Source of the DNA: Anaerolineales bacterium
GTDB taxonomy: Bacteria > Chloroflexota > Anaerolineae > Aggregatilineales > UBA2796
Direction of reading: 5' to 3'
NCBI GenBank assembly: GCA_015075625.1
Contig: JABTTZ010000001.1
Coordinates: forward strand, 62,001-126,000
DNA: 64,000 nt
Every line of letters starts with the position of its first letter. Position 1 is the stretch's first letter. Made by a program: the position numbers and the translations under genes. The notes under the pieces are model-generated. The model saw only the letters and a program-made list of their open reading frames with translations. It had not been told where the DNA came from and ran no database searches. Below are positions 46,301 to 55,554 of this stretch, piece after piece.

Positions 46301-47226
46301 ACTACCAGTGGTTTGACGAAACAAGAGACAGCCAAAAGGCGTGGGACTTCTACACTGCCGCCATCGAACACGGCTCAATCGACCCTGCTACCTACTATGG
46401 GCGCGTCCAATGCTGCAGGGATTTTTATGCCTCCGATGCGCAGAAAGAGGCTGACCTCAGCCGCGCAATCGCGCTTGACCCCAACGAGGCGTATTGGTGG
46501 ATTGGGCGCGGGCGTTTTTACTTTGAGCGGTGGGATATGGCGCGGGCTGCTGCCGATTTCCAAAAGGCATATGATCTTGAGGGGAGTATCTATTATATGA
46601 ATGGGCTTGCTGCCAGCTATATCCTGAGCGATCAAAATGAGGCAGCGTATACTATCTATGTGGATGTCCTTGATGGGGGCAAGACGAATGATCCCCTTCA
46701 TTACGCTGAGGGTGCTTTTGTCGCCTATGATGTTGGGCAGATTGAGACAGCGCAGCGTTGGATAGGCATTACGCTCAGCCTTGATCCTACGCTCATTGAA
46801 GGGCAGTGGGTGGAGGCGCTTTTGCTCTCTCAGGAAGGCAAATACGAGGAATCCTTGACACTGCTCAAGGCGCTCCAAGAAAAACGCCCCAACTACAACA
46901 GCGGACCTTTTTTCACAGGCTATTTCAGCCGCTTTTTGTTGGTGGATCAGGCGCGGGTTCTGACAAAACTGAATCGCTACGAGGAAGCGGTGGCGGCATA
47001 CAACGAATTCCGCAAGGTCTATGGGCGCTATGTGGATATCCAGATCGAACTAGCTGAAGTTCACATAACGATGGGCAATTATCCGGCAGCGCGTGATGCC
47101 CTTTTGGAGGCGCTCTATGCCAATTCGGACTATGACGATCCAACAGAGCGGCAGCACATCCTCGATCTGCTGGCAAAATTGGCGGCACAGACACCCCCAC
47201 CCCTGACCCCAACGCCCGGTCAATAA
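43366..47226 (+). CDS. Receptor-type Ser/Thr protein kinase with long TPR region
   Basis: 1286 aa. A PknB-like kinase domain fills residues 10-270: glycine loop LGRGGMAEVYRAF, VAIK with K41, HRDIKPANIL (about 133-142), DFG in LTDFGVAKIM (about 153) and the activation segment GTPAYMSPE. A single membrane segment (LLLVFVALVVVGGAVFAL, about 336-353) is followed by a Thr/Pro-rich spacer and about 800 residues of TPR-type repeats in two blocks, split by another Thr/Pro linker near 860. The TPRs should lie outside the membrane and act as sensor or scaffold. It begins 22 bp after ilvD. Confidence 0.92.
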   Translation: MADLTGKTLGKYQIIERLGRGGMAEVYRAFQPTMNRFVAIKVMLAHLADEEGFTERFKREATMVGGLRHPNIVQVMDFDVHDEQFYMVMEYIQGESLKDRLRKRGALSLAETLDVAIKLSDALAYAHGEGMLHRDIKPANILFTKTGEPVLTDFGVAKIMGTTQMTASGAIVGTPAYMSPEAGRGEKTDERTDIYGMGIVLYEMLTGNVPFDADTPLAIIYKHIAEPIKLPPKLPDSVQAILLHALAKDPQDRYRTADELRDAMITALNTLPNDISTKPGMSTPPLRASSSTYNRPMTGQSTPAKPDSSVGRANTIQGGMTEEQPSPAPQRGRISPLLLVFVALVVVGGAVFALTRPKDNTIVVVPPTLPAGDPSQVAQTETAIPSTQSAALPTISPTGESFVTLPSSLPTIVPTAIPTEIPSVEPTIKPTDIPPTNSAATSIPPTFPPTIAPTTAATTPPTLVAIAVVFTDPAYQEFWDWTIERLRNGQYDEALTEIEEKLASDPEKYELLILKALTLVRYQDQPARLEEAKGIAERGIEAEPIRPEAYVALAEYKRGAPNYDAAAAYDLYTQAINLGLQDADVYLRQGTTARDANRPDEDVLSAFTHAIELAPWVAYYYDERANFYMRRENYQAAIDDFLKAESLNPSVYRHTDLAIAYLLFKDQQSAFDLYMRGIATLRPTCGCYYGDAAAVAFLGGQLEKAREWAETALSLDPDTNRASYVLALVAVAEGEDEKALALLDSFANGENRDYTTAFLHPRFNHEVNLDRGRILARLGRFEEAASAFERTIEAFGNWIPPHLERARALYRVGRTDDAREELRHVLEISQNDPDQRERILGLLTRLRLGQSLDEEVTPVPQPTVMIRYNTPQPTPTEVVVLPTPDATRVALNTPDERYVTIRDEFGAMMHEGNREGALRLIDSIITTDGEQYDLLAMRAYVLMEMNPDSAALNTIQGILNRLLGMNTERPEAYRLYGTYYQWFDETRDSQKAWDFYTAAIEHGSIDPATYYGRVQCCRDFYASDAQKEADLSRAIALDPNEAYWWIGRGRFYFERWDMARAAADFQKAYDLEGSIYYMNGLAASYILSDQNEAAYTIYVDVLDGGKTNDPLHYAEGAFVAYDVGQIETAQRWIGITLSLDPTLIEGQWVEALLLSQEGKYEESLTLLKALQEKRPNYNSGPFFTGYFSRFLLVDQARVLTKLNRYEEAVAAYNEFRKVYGRYVDIQIELAEVHITMGNYPAARDALLEALYANSDYDDPTERQHILDLLAKLAAQTPPPLTPTPGQ

Positions 47227-47349
47227 ATTGCTTTGCAATCTATTGTCTAGCGAGTGGGTGTCGGTGAGGGGTGATTTTATCCTGTAAAAAGGGGTTGGTA
47301 GGGGTGTTCCGCTGTGGTCACCCCGCACATCACGCATAGGTGAACCAGT

Positions 47350-48051
47350 ATGGGTGACTCAAGACATTGGCGGTGGGTTGTGTTTGTGTTCATGGCGCTT
47401 GTTGTGGGGGCGTGCCGCTCTGCGCCAAGCGCCACCCCCACGCGCCCCCCCGCCGCCACTGAGCCACCCGTTCGCTTTGTGACCGTTGTCGTCACCCGCG
47501 TCCCCACTGCCACCCCGACAATTGTTCCCACCGCTACCTTTCCCTTTGCCATGAATACGATGATTGGCACATGGCGGCTTGACCTGAACCACCAGATCAT
47601 CGGAAACGCCGTCTTTAGCGATGTGCGTTTTTTCGGCTCAGCCACATTGGAGGTTGATTTTGATGCCTCGGTGCGGGGGACCTTGGAATTTTTCCCTAGC
47701 GTCCAGCAGCCGCCTTGTGTTGCTTCCGTCCTTGATTCTGATCCGCTGACGGCGGCGGTGACGGGCACCTTGCGTATGGATGCGGCGTCGGGTGAGGTGA
47801 TCGCCGCGCTGACCATCACCCCGGACAACCCCACCCAAGAGACAGGTCTGAGCCTCTACTGCGTCACCTTCAGTGAGGCGCTCATCATCCGCCAACCCCT
47901 TTTGTGGGAGGCACTGGGGGCATCTGGCGGGCTGAATGTGGCGCTCCCCATGAAAATTGGCTATGTCCGCCGCGCCTCTGCCGACCTTGACGCGCCCACC
48001 TTTGGAGCGCTGCGCGGTGTCCTGCTCAGCGAGATCACGGTGGGGCGTTAA
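47350..48051 (+). CDS. Lipoprotein of unknown function
   Basis: 233 aa. The signal peptide ends in a lipobox ALVVGAC (Cys22), followed by a Thr/Pro/Val linker and a beta-rich globular domain beginning MIGTWRLDLNHQIIGNAVF, which resembles a lipocalin- or META-like small barrel. No catalytic motif is seen. It follows the kinase by 123 bp on the same strand. Confidence 0.75.
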   Translation: MGDSRHWRWVVFVFMALVVGACRSAPSATPTRPPAATEPPVRFVTVVVTRVPTATPTIVPTATFPFAMNTMIGTWRLDLNHQIIGNAVFSDVRFFGSATLEVDFDASVRGTLEFFPSVQQPPCVASVLDSDPLTAAVTGTLRMDAASGEVIAALTITPDNPTQETGLSLYCVTFSEALIIRQPLLWEALGASGGLNVALPMKIGYVRRASADLDAPTFGALRGVLLSEITVGR

Positions 48052-48107
48052 GCGAAAAGGAACGAACGCGCTCAGGACATACCATACAATCTGCCCAGGA
48101 GGAAATC

Positions 48108-49646
48108 ATGATAAGGCGCCGCCTTGCCACGCTTCGCAGTCTCATACTGACCGTCCTCATCAGTGTTACACTTGCCGCACAGCCAACCCATGCGCAAACG
48201 CCGCCGCCCGCCTTCCCCGGTGCGGAAGGTTTTGGCGCGGTTGCCACTGGCGGGCGCGGCGGACAGGTGATCTATGTGACTACCCTAGCAAACGATGGAC
48301 CCGGATCGTTGAGCGAGGCACTGCGTACCCCAGGACGGCGCTACATCCTTTTCACCGTCAGCGGCGTGATCAACACCGCCGCCGAACTTATCTATGGCGA
48401 TGTGACGATTGCCGGACAAACCTCACCGGGAGGGATTACTGTCAGGGGCATTGTCTGTGATGGGCATTATGAGGCGAACGCTTGTGACAATCTAATTATT
48501 CGTCACTTGCGCTCTCGCCCTGCCGCGCACATCCCTCGTGATGGTGCGGGGTATATCTTGGATGATGCCCTTCGCTTAGACGGGGTAGAAAAGGTGATCG
48601 TTGATCATCTTTCCCTTGCCAATGCCAATGATGAAGCCGTGCAGATTTCTATAGCACGCAACATCACCATCCAGAATACCATCATTGCCGAGACGGTGGG
48701 CGAACATCACATCTTTGGGGGGATGCTGATCAACTACTCGCATAGTCAACGCCCGCAAGATAACCTGACCATTCATCACAACCTGTGGCATCGTATCACC
48801 GGACGGCTGCCGGAAATTAGCTGTGAAATGACCCGCAACATCGGCGCTGACGAAAATGCCGAACGCCCCTCGTTTTGCGGCAAGCAGCCCTTGAATCTTG
48901 AATTGACGAATAACTTGTTGTGGGATGCTGGCGGGGTAATCACCTACAACAGCAATGCCCAAGAGGGGAGCGGGCAGCCCGAAGCGGGGTTGTTCCGCTT
49001 ACACCTGAATTGGGTGCGGAATGTCATGTTTGTGCGCCAAGATTATCCCTTCGGGATGATCGGATCGGATGTGACCACTACAGCGCAGAATCGCCTGTTC
49101 TTTGAAGGCAACCGGATGAATCTCTACCCTGATCTGCGTGACGCGCAGCTTGCCTCGTGCTGCAACGATTTCTATCAGGAACACCCCAATACCGATAGCC
49201 CTCTGGCGATAATGCTTGCCGAGCGCCAGCCTTTCCCGCCCGTCACCCTGACAGAGACAACCGATCTTCCGGCATATATGGTCGCCCAGGTTGGGGCATT
49301 CCCGCGTGATCCGATGGATCGGCGCTTGCTGTCGGCAGTGGCAAACTGCACGATTGACCCTGAAAGCCGCGATAAGCCCGTCCGTGACGATGCCTTCCTA
49401 CTCGATTATGATCCGCACACGCCTCCTACTGCGCCATTGGATACCGATTTAGATGGGATGCCTGATGCATGGGAAACGGCGCACGGCTTGAAGCCAACCA
49501 TCCAAGATCACAATGGGAACGACCTATCGGAAAAGAAAACCGGAGTGGCTGGCTACACAAACCTTGAAGTCTATTTGAACGAGTTAGCAGATTCGTTGGC
49601 GGGCAAGGGTGGTACGGTGGTGACAGGGACACCTTGCTCCCCATAA
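48108..49646 (+). CDS. Secreted pectate lyase-like beta-helix protein (PL1-like)
   Basis: 512 aa, start supported by AGGAGG upstream. A signal peptide (LILTVLISVTLAAQPTHAQ) is followed by FPGAEGFGAVATGGRGGQVIYVTTL, the typical opening of PL1-family pectate lyases, and parallel beta-helix rungs (NLIIRHLRSRPAAHI, DHLSLANANDEAVQIS, NLTIHHNLWHRITGRLPEI). The C-terminal DTDLDGMPDAWE is a calcium-binding TSP3/EF-like motif often placed after such lyases. It likely cleaves or binds pectin-type polysaccharide outside the cell. Confidence 0.85.
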   Translation: MIRRRLATLRSLILTVLISVTLAAQPTHAQTPPPAFPGAEGFGAVATGGRGGQVIYVTTLANDGPGSLSEALRTPGRRYILFTVSGVINTAAELIYGDVTIAGQTSPGGITVRGIVCDGHYEANACDNLIIRHLRSRPAAHIPRDGAGYILDDALRLDGVEKVIVDHLSLANANDEAVQISIARNITIQNTIIAETVGEHHIFGGMLINYSHSQRPQDNLTIHHNLWHRITGRLPEISCEMTRNIGADENAERPSFCGKQPLNLELTNNLLWDAGGVITYNSNAQEGSGQPEAGLFRLHLNWVRNVMFVRQDYPFGMIGSDVTTTAQNRLFFEGNRMNLYPDLRDAQLASCCNDFYQEHPNTDSPLAIMLAERQPFPPVTLTETTDLPAYMVAQVGAFPRDPMDRRLLSAVANCTIDPESRDKPVRDDAFLLDYDPHTPPTAPLDTDLDGMPDAWETAHGLKPTIQDHNGNDLSEKKTGVAGYTNLEVYLNELADSLAGKGGTVVTGTPCSP

Positions 49647-49750
49647 GATGAGCAGGGCAGTCAACCAATAAATGTGATAGGTTTGTTTTGTCAGTTCCTC
49701 CCATCCACAGGTATTCTTCTGCTTTTCATAAGTTAGGATAGGAACGAACG

Positions 49751-51679
49751 GTGATTCGAGGACGTTTACCCAGTGTGACGGTACTTCTTTGGGGTGCTCT
49801 CTTGTTCTTAGGAATACACCCCGCACTTCTCGTTTACGCCCAAGCGGTGGAATTCAAAGAAACTTTTGATACGAACAGTTTGGCGTGGCGAACGACGAAT
49901 TCAGGCGGTATTTTTGCTGAGGTCTCCGATGGCAAACTGACCGTCCAGATGGGCAAGGCGGCAAAAGAGGTAGTGTGGTTCACCTACCCTAAATTTGAAA
50001 CTGCGCCGAAAGTAGCCGCCGCCTATGAATACACCTTCAAGGTCAGCGGGGGGGCGTGTGATAAGCCCGGATCGTGTTTCTTGGCGGTTGTCTACAACAT
50101 TGGCAGCACGCCGAAACAGAACATGCTCATGTACTACATTGCCCCAGAGCGCCGGCTTGCCTACAGCGTGAATGATGGCAAACATAATGCCACCCGTGCC
50201 GCTAGCAGCGATCTCCCCGATGTATTCAGCGGTGGGACGTTCATCAGCACGCTGCGCGTCACCCGCGATGAAGTGATTTGGACAATGGGCAACCAGCGGG
50301 TCATTCGCTTTGACGGTCCGAATGATTTCAACGGGACGATTGGCTTTGGGATCGCCCGTTTTTCCAACCAGCCTGTCAACATGAAACTCTCGTTTGACGA
50401 TGTGACGATTCGGGCGATAGGTAGTGATGCTGCCCTCAAAGCCGCCCCCACCGCCGTACCTCTTGCGGCGAGTGCCGGAGATAACCTGAAAAATGGCGCG
50501 GCGCTCTATTGGGAAAAACGGGATGCGCGAGGAGCCCTTCAGTCGTTCAGTGGGGCGATTGCCGCCGACCCCACGCTTGCCGATGCTTACGCTTGGCGTG
50601 CCTATCTAAACCTAGTCACCAGCGACACAAAACTTGAACCGAGTGTGGAAGGGGATATTAAGAAAGCGTTCAGCCTTGACCCTGACAACGCCCTCGCTTA
50701 TGCCGTGCGCAGCCGGCTGAATTACGTTCATAAAAAAGCGGAAAAAGCCGCCTTCGAGGACGCCGAACGTGCGCTTGCGCTTGCCCCAACCTCCCCAGAG
50801 GTCAATTCATGGCTTGCCAGCATCTATTCTCTTGCTAAGGACTATCAGAAAGCGCTTGATGTGCTGGTCGCAATGAAGCCTTTTCCAAGCTATGCGCGGC
50901 TTTACAACCAGCGCGGCATTGTTCACAGCAACCTGAAAAATGATGATGGCGCCTATGCCGATTACACCCAAGCAATTACCCTTGACCCCACATGGGCAGC
51001 CCCCTATTCCAACCGTGCCAATGTCTATCTGCGGCGCGGCGATCTGGCGAAATCGCTCACCGATCTCCTTCAGGCGGGGCGGTTGCAACCGGGCGTTGGC
51101 GTTGGCGTTGCCCGTTCCCTCTTGATCACCCATTTTCTTCCTCAAGAAAAAGACTTCGCTACAACCCGCCCGCCACTAAAGATCGTTCCCCTGCGGGAGG
51201 CAGTCCGTTACGACAAAACGAATGTGCCGTTGTGGGTTGAGGAAATCGATTCGTGTTATGCGGTTGCCCTTGACAAAGGACGTTTCACTGCCGCACAGCG
51301 CTACGCCACCAGTGACACAGCAAAGTTCTATATCCACAGCGCTGGCTTTCTTTTTGATACGGCGGCTGATGCACAAGCCGCGCTCGATAAAATCCGCGCA
51401 AAGGTACGTCAATGCATCCGAGGCACATCGGGAAGAATCATTGAGGGGGGGAACGATGGCGATCAGGCAATGTTCTTCAACGGCATGACCTTCCGCACCA
51501 TCGGGTTTTTCCAAACGTATGCCCAAGTAGTGCGCGTCGATAACAAACTGTTCACCTTCAGCGTGAACAATGAAGACCTGATGGCAAAGGGCGACTGGAT
51601 CACCCAAGACCAGTTGGAATGGTATTTCAAAGTGTTCGTGGAGCGCTTGCAAAGCGGCTTGAAAGCGCTTGCTAAGTAG
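49751..51679 (+). CDS. Secreted TPR protein with N-terminal lectin-like domain
   Basis: 642 aa from a GTG at 49751. A signal peptide (VTVLLWGALLFLGIHPALLVYAQ) precedes a jelly-roll domain (VEFKETFDTNSLAWRTTNSG ... VNMKLSFDDVTIRAIG) resembling concanavalin-like laminin-G folds. A TPR block follows (ALYWEKRDARGALQSFSGAI, DDGAYADYTQAITLDPTWAA) and a C-terminal alpha/beta domain of about 200 residues without a recognisable motif. It may bind wall glycans or protein partners at the surface. Confidence 0.78.
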   Translation: MIRGRLPSVTVLLWGALLFLGIHPALLVYAQAVEFKETFDTNSLAWRTTNSGGIFAEVSDGKLTVQMGKAAKEVVWFTYPKFETAPKVAAAYEYTFKVSGGACDKPGSCFLAVVYNIGSTPKQNMLMYYIAPERRLAYSVNDGKHNATRAASSDLPDVFSGGTFISTLRVTRDEVIWTMGNQRVIRFDGPNDFNGTIGFGIARFSNQPVNMKLSFDDVTIRAIGSDAALKAAPTAVPLAASAGDNLKNGAALYWEKRDARGALQSFSGAIAADPTLADAYAWRAYLNLVTSDTKLEPSVEGDIKKAFSLDPDNALAYAVRSRLNYVHKKAEKAAFEDAERALALAPTSPEVNSWLASIYSLAKDYQKALDVLVAMKPFPSYARLYNQRGIVHSNLKNDDGAYADYTQAITLDPTWAAPYSNRANVYLRRGDLAKSLTDLLQAGRLQPGVGVGVARSLLITHFLPQEKDFATTRPPLKIVPLREAVRYDKTNVPLWVEEIDSCYAVALDKGRFTAAQRYATSDTAKFYIHSAGFLFDTAADAQAALDKIRAKVRQCIRGTSGRIIEGGNDGDQAMFFNGMTFRTIGFFQTYAQVVRVDNKLFTFSVNNEDLMAKGDWITQDQLEWYFKVFVERLQSGLKALAK

Positions 51680-51751
51680 CCGTGTAGTGCTTCAGCGGAG
51701 AGCGGTTCATAAGGGCGCTCCACAAGGGTCGCCCGCATTTCTTAGCATCCC

Positions 51752-51775
51752 GTAGGGACGCCCTCTAGGGCGTCC
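51752..51775 (+). repeat. REP-like palindrome, second sequence family
   Basis: GTAG followed by GGACGCCC-TCTA-GGGCGTCC (8-bp stem, four-base loop). It has the GTAG foot of REPs but a different stem from those at 31-32.5 kb. It lies between convergent genes and could also help terminate transcription. Confidence 0.5.
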
Positions 51776-51799
51776 GTCTCCATCCGAACGGGCTTGTCC

Positions 51800-52771
51800 T
51801 TAGCGTCGCGCTTTGTAATCGCGGTTGACGCCCGTCACCGTATCTAGCAAAGTCATTTCTTCCTCGTTTAGCCGCTCTCCTACCGCGCCTAAGGATTCGT
51901 TCAACTGCTCCACTGTATTCGCCCCCACGATAGGGGCGGTGATAAAGGGGAGCGATAACTGCCACGCCAGCGCCATTTGTGCCACTGTCTTTCCACGACG
52001 GCTGCCAATCTCGCGCAGGGTGTCGATCACCTTAAACCCGTCCTCGTTAAAGTAACGCTGAACACCACCTCGGCTGCCCGTTGTGGGATTCTCTCGGCTG
52101 TATTTTCCGGTGAGAAAGCCGCTTGCCAGTGGGCTGTAGGGAATCATCCCGATTCCTTCCTCAAGGCACAGCAAGGCAGTTTCCGGCTCAATCTCGCGCC
52201 GATTCAAGAGGTGAAAGTGCGGCTGCACACTGTCAAAGCGGGTATATCCGCTACGTTCGGCAATGGCATTCGCTTTCATCAAATACCATGCTTGGAAGTT
52301 GCTGCACCCGATATAACGAACTTTCCCTTGTCGCACCAGATCGTCCAGCGCCCGCATCGTCTCATCCAGCGGGGTATCCCAATCGGGCGAGTGGATTTGA
52401 TACAGGTCAATCACATCCGTCTGAAGGCGACGCAGGCTGCCCTCGACAGCTAACATAATGTGTTGGCGGCTTGCCCCCTCGCCATTTGCGCCCTCCCACA
52501 TGCGCCCCCGACATTTTGTGGCAAGGACAACCTGTTCACGGGGTTTGCCCTTCAGCCATTTGCCAATAATTTCCTCCGACACGCCACCACCAGCACTCGG
52601 CGCCCATGTGGTGTAAATGTCTGCTGTGTCAATAAAAGTGATGCCCGCCTCCCATGCCCGTTCCAAGACACGATAGGATTCCTCCTCCGAACTTGTCCAG
52701 CGAAAGGTCATTGTTCCTAAACAGAACGCACTCACTTTTAATCCAGTACGTCCCAGTTTGCGGTACTCCAT
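51800..52771 (-). CDS. Aldo/keto reductase
   Basis: 323 aa, complete. Landmarks of the family are MEYRKLGRTGLKVSAFCLG, the catalytic Asp/Tyr in FIDTADIYTTW, the Lys in VLATKCRGRMW, the His in DLYQIHSPDWDTPLD, and the NADPH-binding end MALAWQLSLPFITAPIVGAN. It reduces carbonyls with NADPH, cytosolic; substrate unknown. It stands alone on the minus strand, converging with the TPR gene. Confidence 0.92.
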   Translation of the reverse strand: MEYRKLGRTGLKVSAFCLGTMTFRWTSSEEESYRVLERAWEAGITFIDTADIYTTWAPSAGGGVSEEIIGKWLKGKPREQVVLATKCRGRMWEGANGEGASRQHIMLAVEGSLRRLQTDVIDLYQIHSPDWDTPLDETMRALDDLVRQGKVRYIGCSNFQAWYLMKANAIAERSGYTRFDSVQPHFHLLNRREIEPETALLCLEEGIGMIPYSPLASGFLTGKYSRENPTTGSRGGVQRYFNEDGFKVIDTLREIGSRRGKTVAQMALAWQLSLPFITAPIVGANTVEQLNESLGAVGERLNEEEMTLLDTVTGVNRDYKARR

Positions 52772-53089
52772 AAACGATTCTCCTCGATGTACGTGAAGGG
52801 TTAGAAGGGGTTGCCAAGATAAAACATCACATAATTTCTAGCAGTCCTGACGGTCTATCCATGAGGTGATCATAGCAAGGTATTCCCCCTACGCCTACCT
52901 ATGGGGAGCGCTTAACGTCTCCTTTCCTCTAGGTGACTCTGATCCGCCTGCTTATCGGCTTCTCATCGAAAACACTTGACATACCTTGAAAAACCATGCA
53001 ACATTTTACAAATAGATAATATATATTATGCAAATATTAGACAAAATAATAAATATCTGATCCCAACACAAAGGGCGTAAGAGTGGATC
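52772..53089. other. Gene-free divergent region with AT-rich block
   Basis: This gap separates the aldo/keto reductase and the sigma factor, which are transcribed apart. The left half is ordinary. About 52970-53065 is very AT-rich compared with the surroundings (ACAAATAGATAATATATATT) and contains TTGACA at 52976 without a clear partner hexamer. It is the likely promoter/control region of the sigma gene. Confidence 0.5.
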
Positions 53090-54106
53090 ATGGATAAGCG
53101 TCTAACCAATCAAGAGCGTGATACCCCCGATGATTTTCCGCTTGAGGAAGCATTCACTATGACAGAGGATCACACCCAACGTTCAGCAACGATTGACCCT
53201 GACTCAGACTTGGTTCAGTTCTATTTCCGCGACATACGCCCGATCTCCTCGCCGCTAACCGTTGATAAAGAACGCCAATTCGCCCTTGCCGTCCAGCGCG
53301 GGAAGGCGGCGAAAGCATACTTGGCAAACGGAAATCTGCCTAAGGAAGACTATGACGCCTACCAAGAGGCAAGTGATGCGGGGGAATTTGCCCGTGACGA
53401 ATTGATTATGGCAAACACGCGCCTTGTCGTCAGCATAGCCAAAACCTATCAGGGGCGCGGGTTGTCTTTGGCGGATTTGATCCAAGAGGGCAATTTGGGG
53501 CTGATGAAGGCGGTGGATCGCTTTGATCCTGAACGCGGAGTACGCCTGAGCACCTACGCCACATGGTGGATTCGGCAAACGATTGCACGAGCAGCGGGCG
53601 ATGGTGGGCGAACGATCCGCCTTCCAATTAATCAGGGGCAGCGTTGGGGACGGCTGCGTCGTCTGTTTGAGGATTTATCTCAGCAGTTGGGACGCGAACC
53701 TTCCTTTGAAGAACTTGCCGCCAATGCCGAACTTTCTATTGAGCAGGTGCAGTCAACACTCCTTGCCGCTAGGGAACCGTTGCAAATTGATGAATTGGTT
53801 AGCGATGAGGAAGACCGTCCCCGTGAGGACTTGCTGGAGGATACCGAGAGCGAGCTACCCGAACAGGCAACTGCCCGTCAACTTCTGACAGAAACGGTAG
53901 CGCAGCTTTTGGACATGCTGCCCCCTCGTGAAGCCGATATTTTGCGCTTGCGCTATGGCTTCCGCGATGGGGAGAATCACAGTATGGCGCAGATCGGTGA
54001 AATTATGGGCTACAGCCGAGAGCGTATCCGCCAGATTCAGCACGAAGCCCTGAGCAAACTTCGTGTCTTGGATCGGGAGTTCGCTTTAGCGAATTACCTT
54101 GAGTAA
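53090..54106 (+). CDS. Sigma-70 family RNA polymerase sigma factor (RpoD/group 2-like)
   Basis: 338 aa. Region 1.2 is [14 protein letters not shown]; region 2 carries the core-binding and -10 recognition segments [25 protein letters not shown] and [19 protein letters not shown]; region 3 is [22 protein letters not shown]; region 4 is [14 protein letters not shown] and [20 protein letters not shown]. Without the long region 1.1 of a housekeeping RpoD, it fits a group 2 (alternative, stress- or growth-phase-linked) factor. It is followed by a strong terminator, so it is monocistronic. Confidence 0.92.
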   Translation: MDKRLTNQERDTPDDFPLEEAFTMTEDHTQRSATIDPDSDLVQFYFRDIRPISSPLTVDKERQFALAVQRGKAAKAYLANGNLPKEDYDAYQEASDAGEFARDELIMANTRLVVSIAKTYQGRGLSLADLIQEGNLGLMKAVDRFDPERGVRLSTYATWWIRQTIARAAGDGGRTIRLPINQGQRWGRLRRLFEDLSQQLGREPSFEELAANAELSIEQVQSTLLAAREPLQIDELVSDEEDRPREDLLEDTESELPEQATARQLLTETVAQLLDMLPPREADILRLRYGFRDGENHSMAQIGEIMGYSRERIRQIQHEALSKLRVLDREFALANYLE

Positions 54107-54135
54107 TAGAGCGTTGTTCTCCTAACCCTCCTGTC

Positions 54136-54170
54136 AAAACGGGGTGATCTAAATCAGATCACCCCGTTTT
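54136..54170 (+). terminator. Strong intrinsic terminator after the sigma factor
   Basis: AAAACGGGGTGATCT and AGATCACCCCGTTTT form a perfect 15-bp stem with a five-base loop; the A- and T-ends make it work in both directions. Confidence 0.9.
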
Positions 54171-54218
54171 GGTGTTGCTCTAGTAGACCGTCAGGCAGGT
54201 AAGCTTAGAATGAGACAG

Positions 54219-54350
54219 TCCTCATCCCCCTAACCCCCTTCTCCCGCAAGGAGAAGGGGGTATCTCGTTTTTGAGAGGGCTTCCCCCTCACCCCCTCGCC
54301 GGCAGAATTTCTCCCCCATTCCCTGTCTACGGGGAAAGGGGGGGGGGGGA
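54219..54350. repeat. Intergenic repeats related to the DUF559 cassette ends
   Basis: The 54171-54656 gap has no gene. It holds a leader CCCTCATCCCCCTAA followed by an 11-bp stem (CCCCCTTCTCC-CGCAA-GGAGAAGGGGG, 54234-54260), of the same layout as the ends of the DUF559 cassette. A second unit at 54285 (CCCTCACCCCCTCGCCGGCA) is shared with 14548. Further right, CCACCCCTTCGGGGCTTAAA is another short palindromic repeat. Confidence 0.5.
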
Positions 54351-54656
54351 TAGGGGTTCTTTAGAAATTTTCTTGACGAACTACTAAGTACCACCACATT
54401 GAAAAGGCGAGCTGAAAACAGCCACCCCTTCGGGGCTTAAAAGGCATATCCGTATGGGCTTTTCCGTCGTCCCCACCCCAAAGGGCTTTTTTGTTTGTAC
54501 TTAGTGAAAGGCTACACAGTTGTCCTCATTCCCCTCGCCCCTAGAAGAGGAGGGTTGAGATTTTGTAAGGGGGAAGCCCCGCAAACACGCCCTTTGGAGT
54601 GCGGCGGAAAACGCCCCCATAGAGCAATGTGGTTGTACTTAGCAGCCTACATAGAA

Positions 54657-55547
54657 TTATTTCTTCTCGCCGCCAAGCAGCTCTGTCAATGAAATATCGG
54701 TTTCGTCTGCCTCGCCAACCATTTCGGCAAGTCTGGAGTCAACCTCACCATCCGCCCCCAAACGGCGGCGAGCAATTTCCTCAGTGGTGAAGGTCAGGTC
54801 AACACGCTGAAGGGAGATTGGCACATCGTTGAGGGTGGCGACAACATGCCACCGCCCGCCCCGCGCCGGAGGATCAAGTTTCTTAAGCGCCAGATTTTGG
54901 TTCGCCCGAATCCGATTTTTCCCTTCCTTTAGGGTCGTCGTCCCTCCGGCTTTCATCCGCACATGATTTTCCGAGTCATACACAAGGAAAACGACTTCTT
55001 GATCAACGAGTGTGGCGGGGGACACAATCCCAATGAAGGGGCGAAAAGAATCTATATCGGGCGGGAGTTCGCGGGTGCGGACAATATCGCCCCAGAGGAT
55101 GATTCCCACATCAAAGACGGAAGGGTCGCCCTCATTGGGTGTGTAGTTTGCCCGCTCCATCGTTCGTTCAGCGGCACGTTGTGCTTGTGCTTCGGTTTGT
55201 GCTTCTTGGCGTTTTTGTGCTTCCTCGCCAACGGCTTTGAACGGTGCGGTGAAAATCATGCGCATATCGCGGAGCGTTTGCCGGAGTCCTACCGTCTGTA
55301 TGCCATACAAGAAAAACCCAACGATCACTCCAACAATGCCACACAGCAAAAGGGTAGCTATCTGGTTGAGCGAATCAATCCCGGTGGCATTCCTAATGGC
55401 AAAATTGGACATTGCCCCGTAGACGAGATACATCACCCCAAACGACACTAGCAGAGAGGATAAGGTGATGCGCCACGCCTGTTTTTTTTCTTTCGATAGA
55501 TTCTCTGGTCGCCCCGTGAAGCGTCGATTATCGTAGTTTGGGTGCAT
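54657..55547 (-). CDS. Hypothetical membrane protein with two membrane segments
   Basis: 296 aa from the ATG at 55547, eight bases after the mazG stop. A basic N-terminus leads to two membrane segments (LSSLLVSFGVMYLVYGAM and IATLLLCGIVGVIVGFFLYG), a charged coiled-coil stretch (GEEAQKRQEAQTEAQAQRAA) and a C-terminal beta domain (VVFLVYDSENHVRM, RWHVVATLNDVPISLQ). No family is recognised. The order suggests co-transcription with mazG. Confidence 0.72.
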   Translation of the reverse strand: MHPNYDNRRFTGRPENLSKEKKQAWRITLSSLLVSFGVMYLVYGAMSNFAIRNATGIDSLNQIATLLLCGIVGVIVGFFLYGIQTVGLRQTLRDMRMIFTAPFKAVGEEAQKRQEAQTEAQAQRAAERTMERANYTPNEGDPSVFDVGIILWGDIVRTRELPPDIDSFRPFIGIVSPATLVDQEVVFLVYDSENHVRMKAGGTTTLKEGKNRIRANQNLALKKLDPPARGGRWHVVATLNDVPISLQRVDLTFTTEEIARRRLGADGEVDSRLAEMVGEADETDISLTELLGGEKK

Positions 55548-55554
55548 GAGGATT

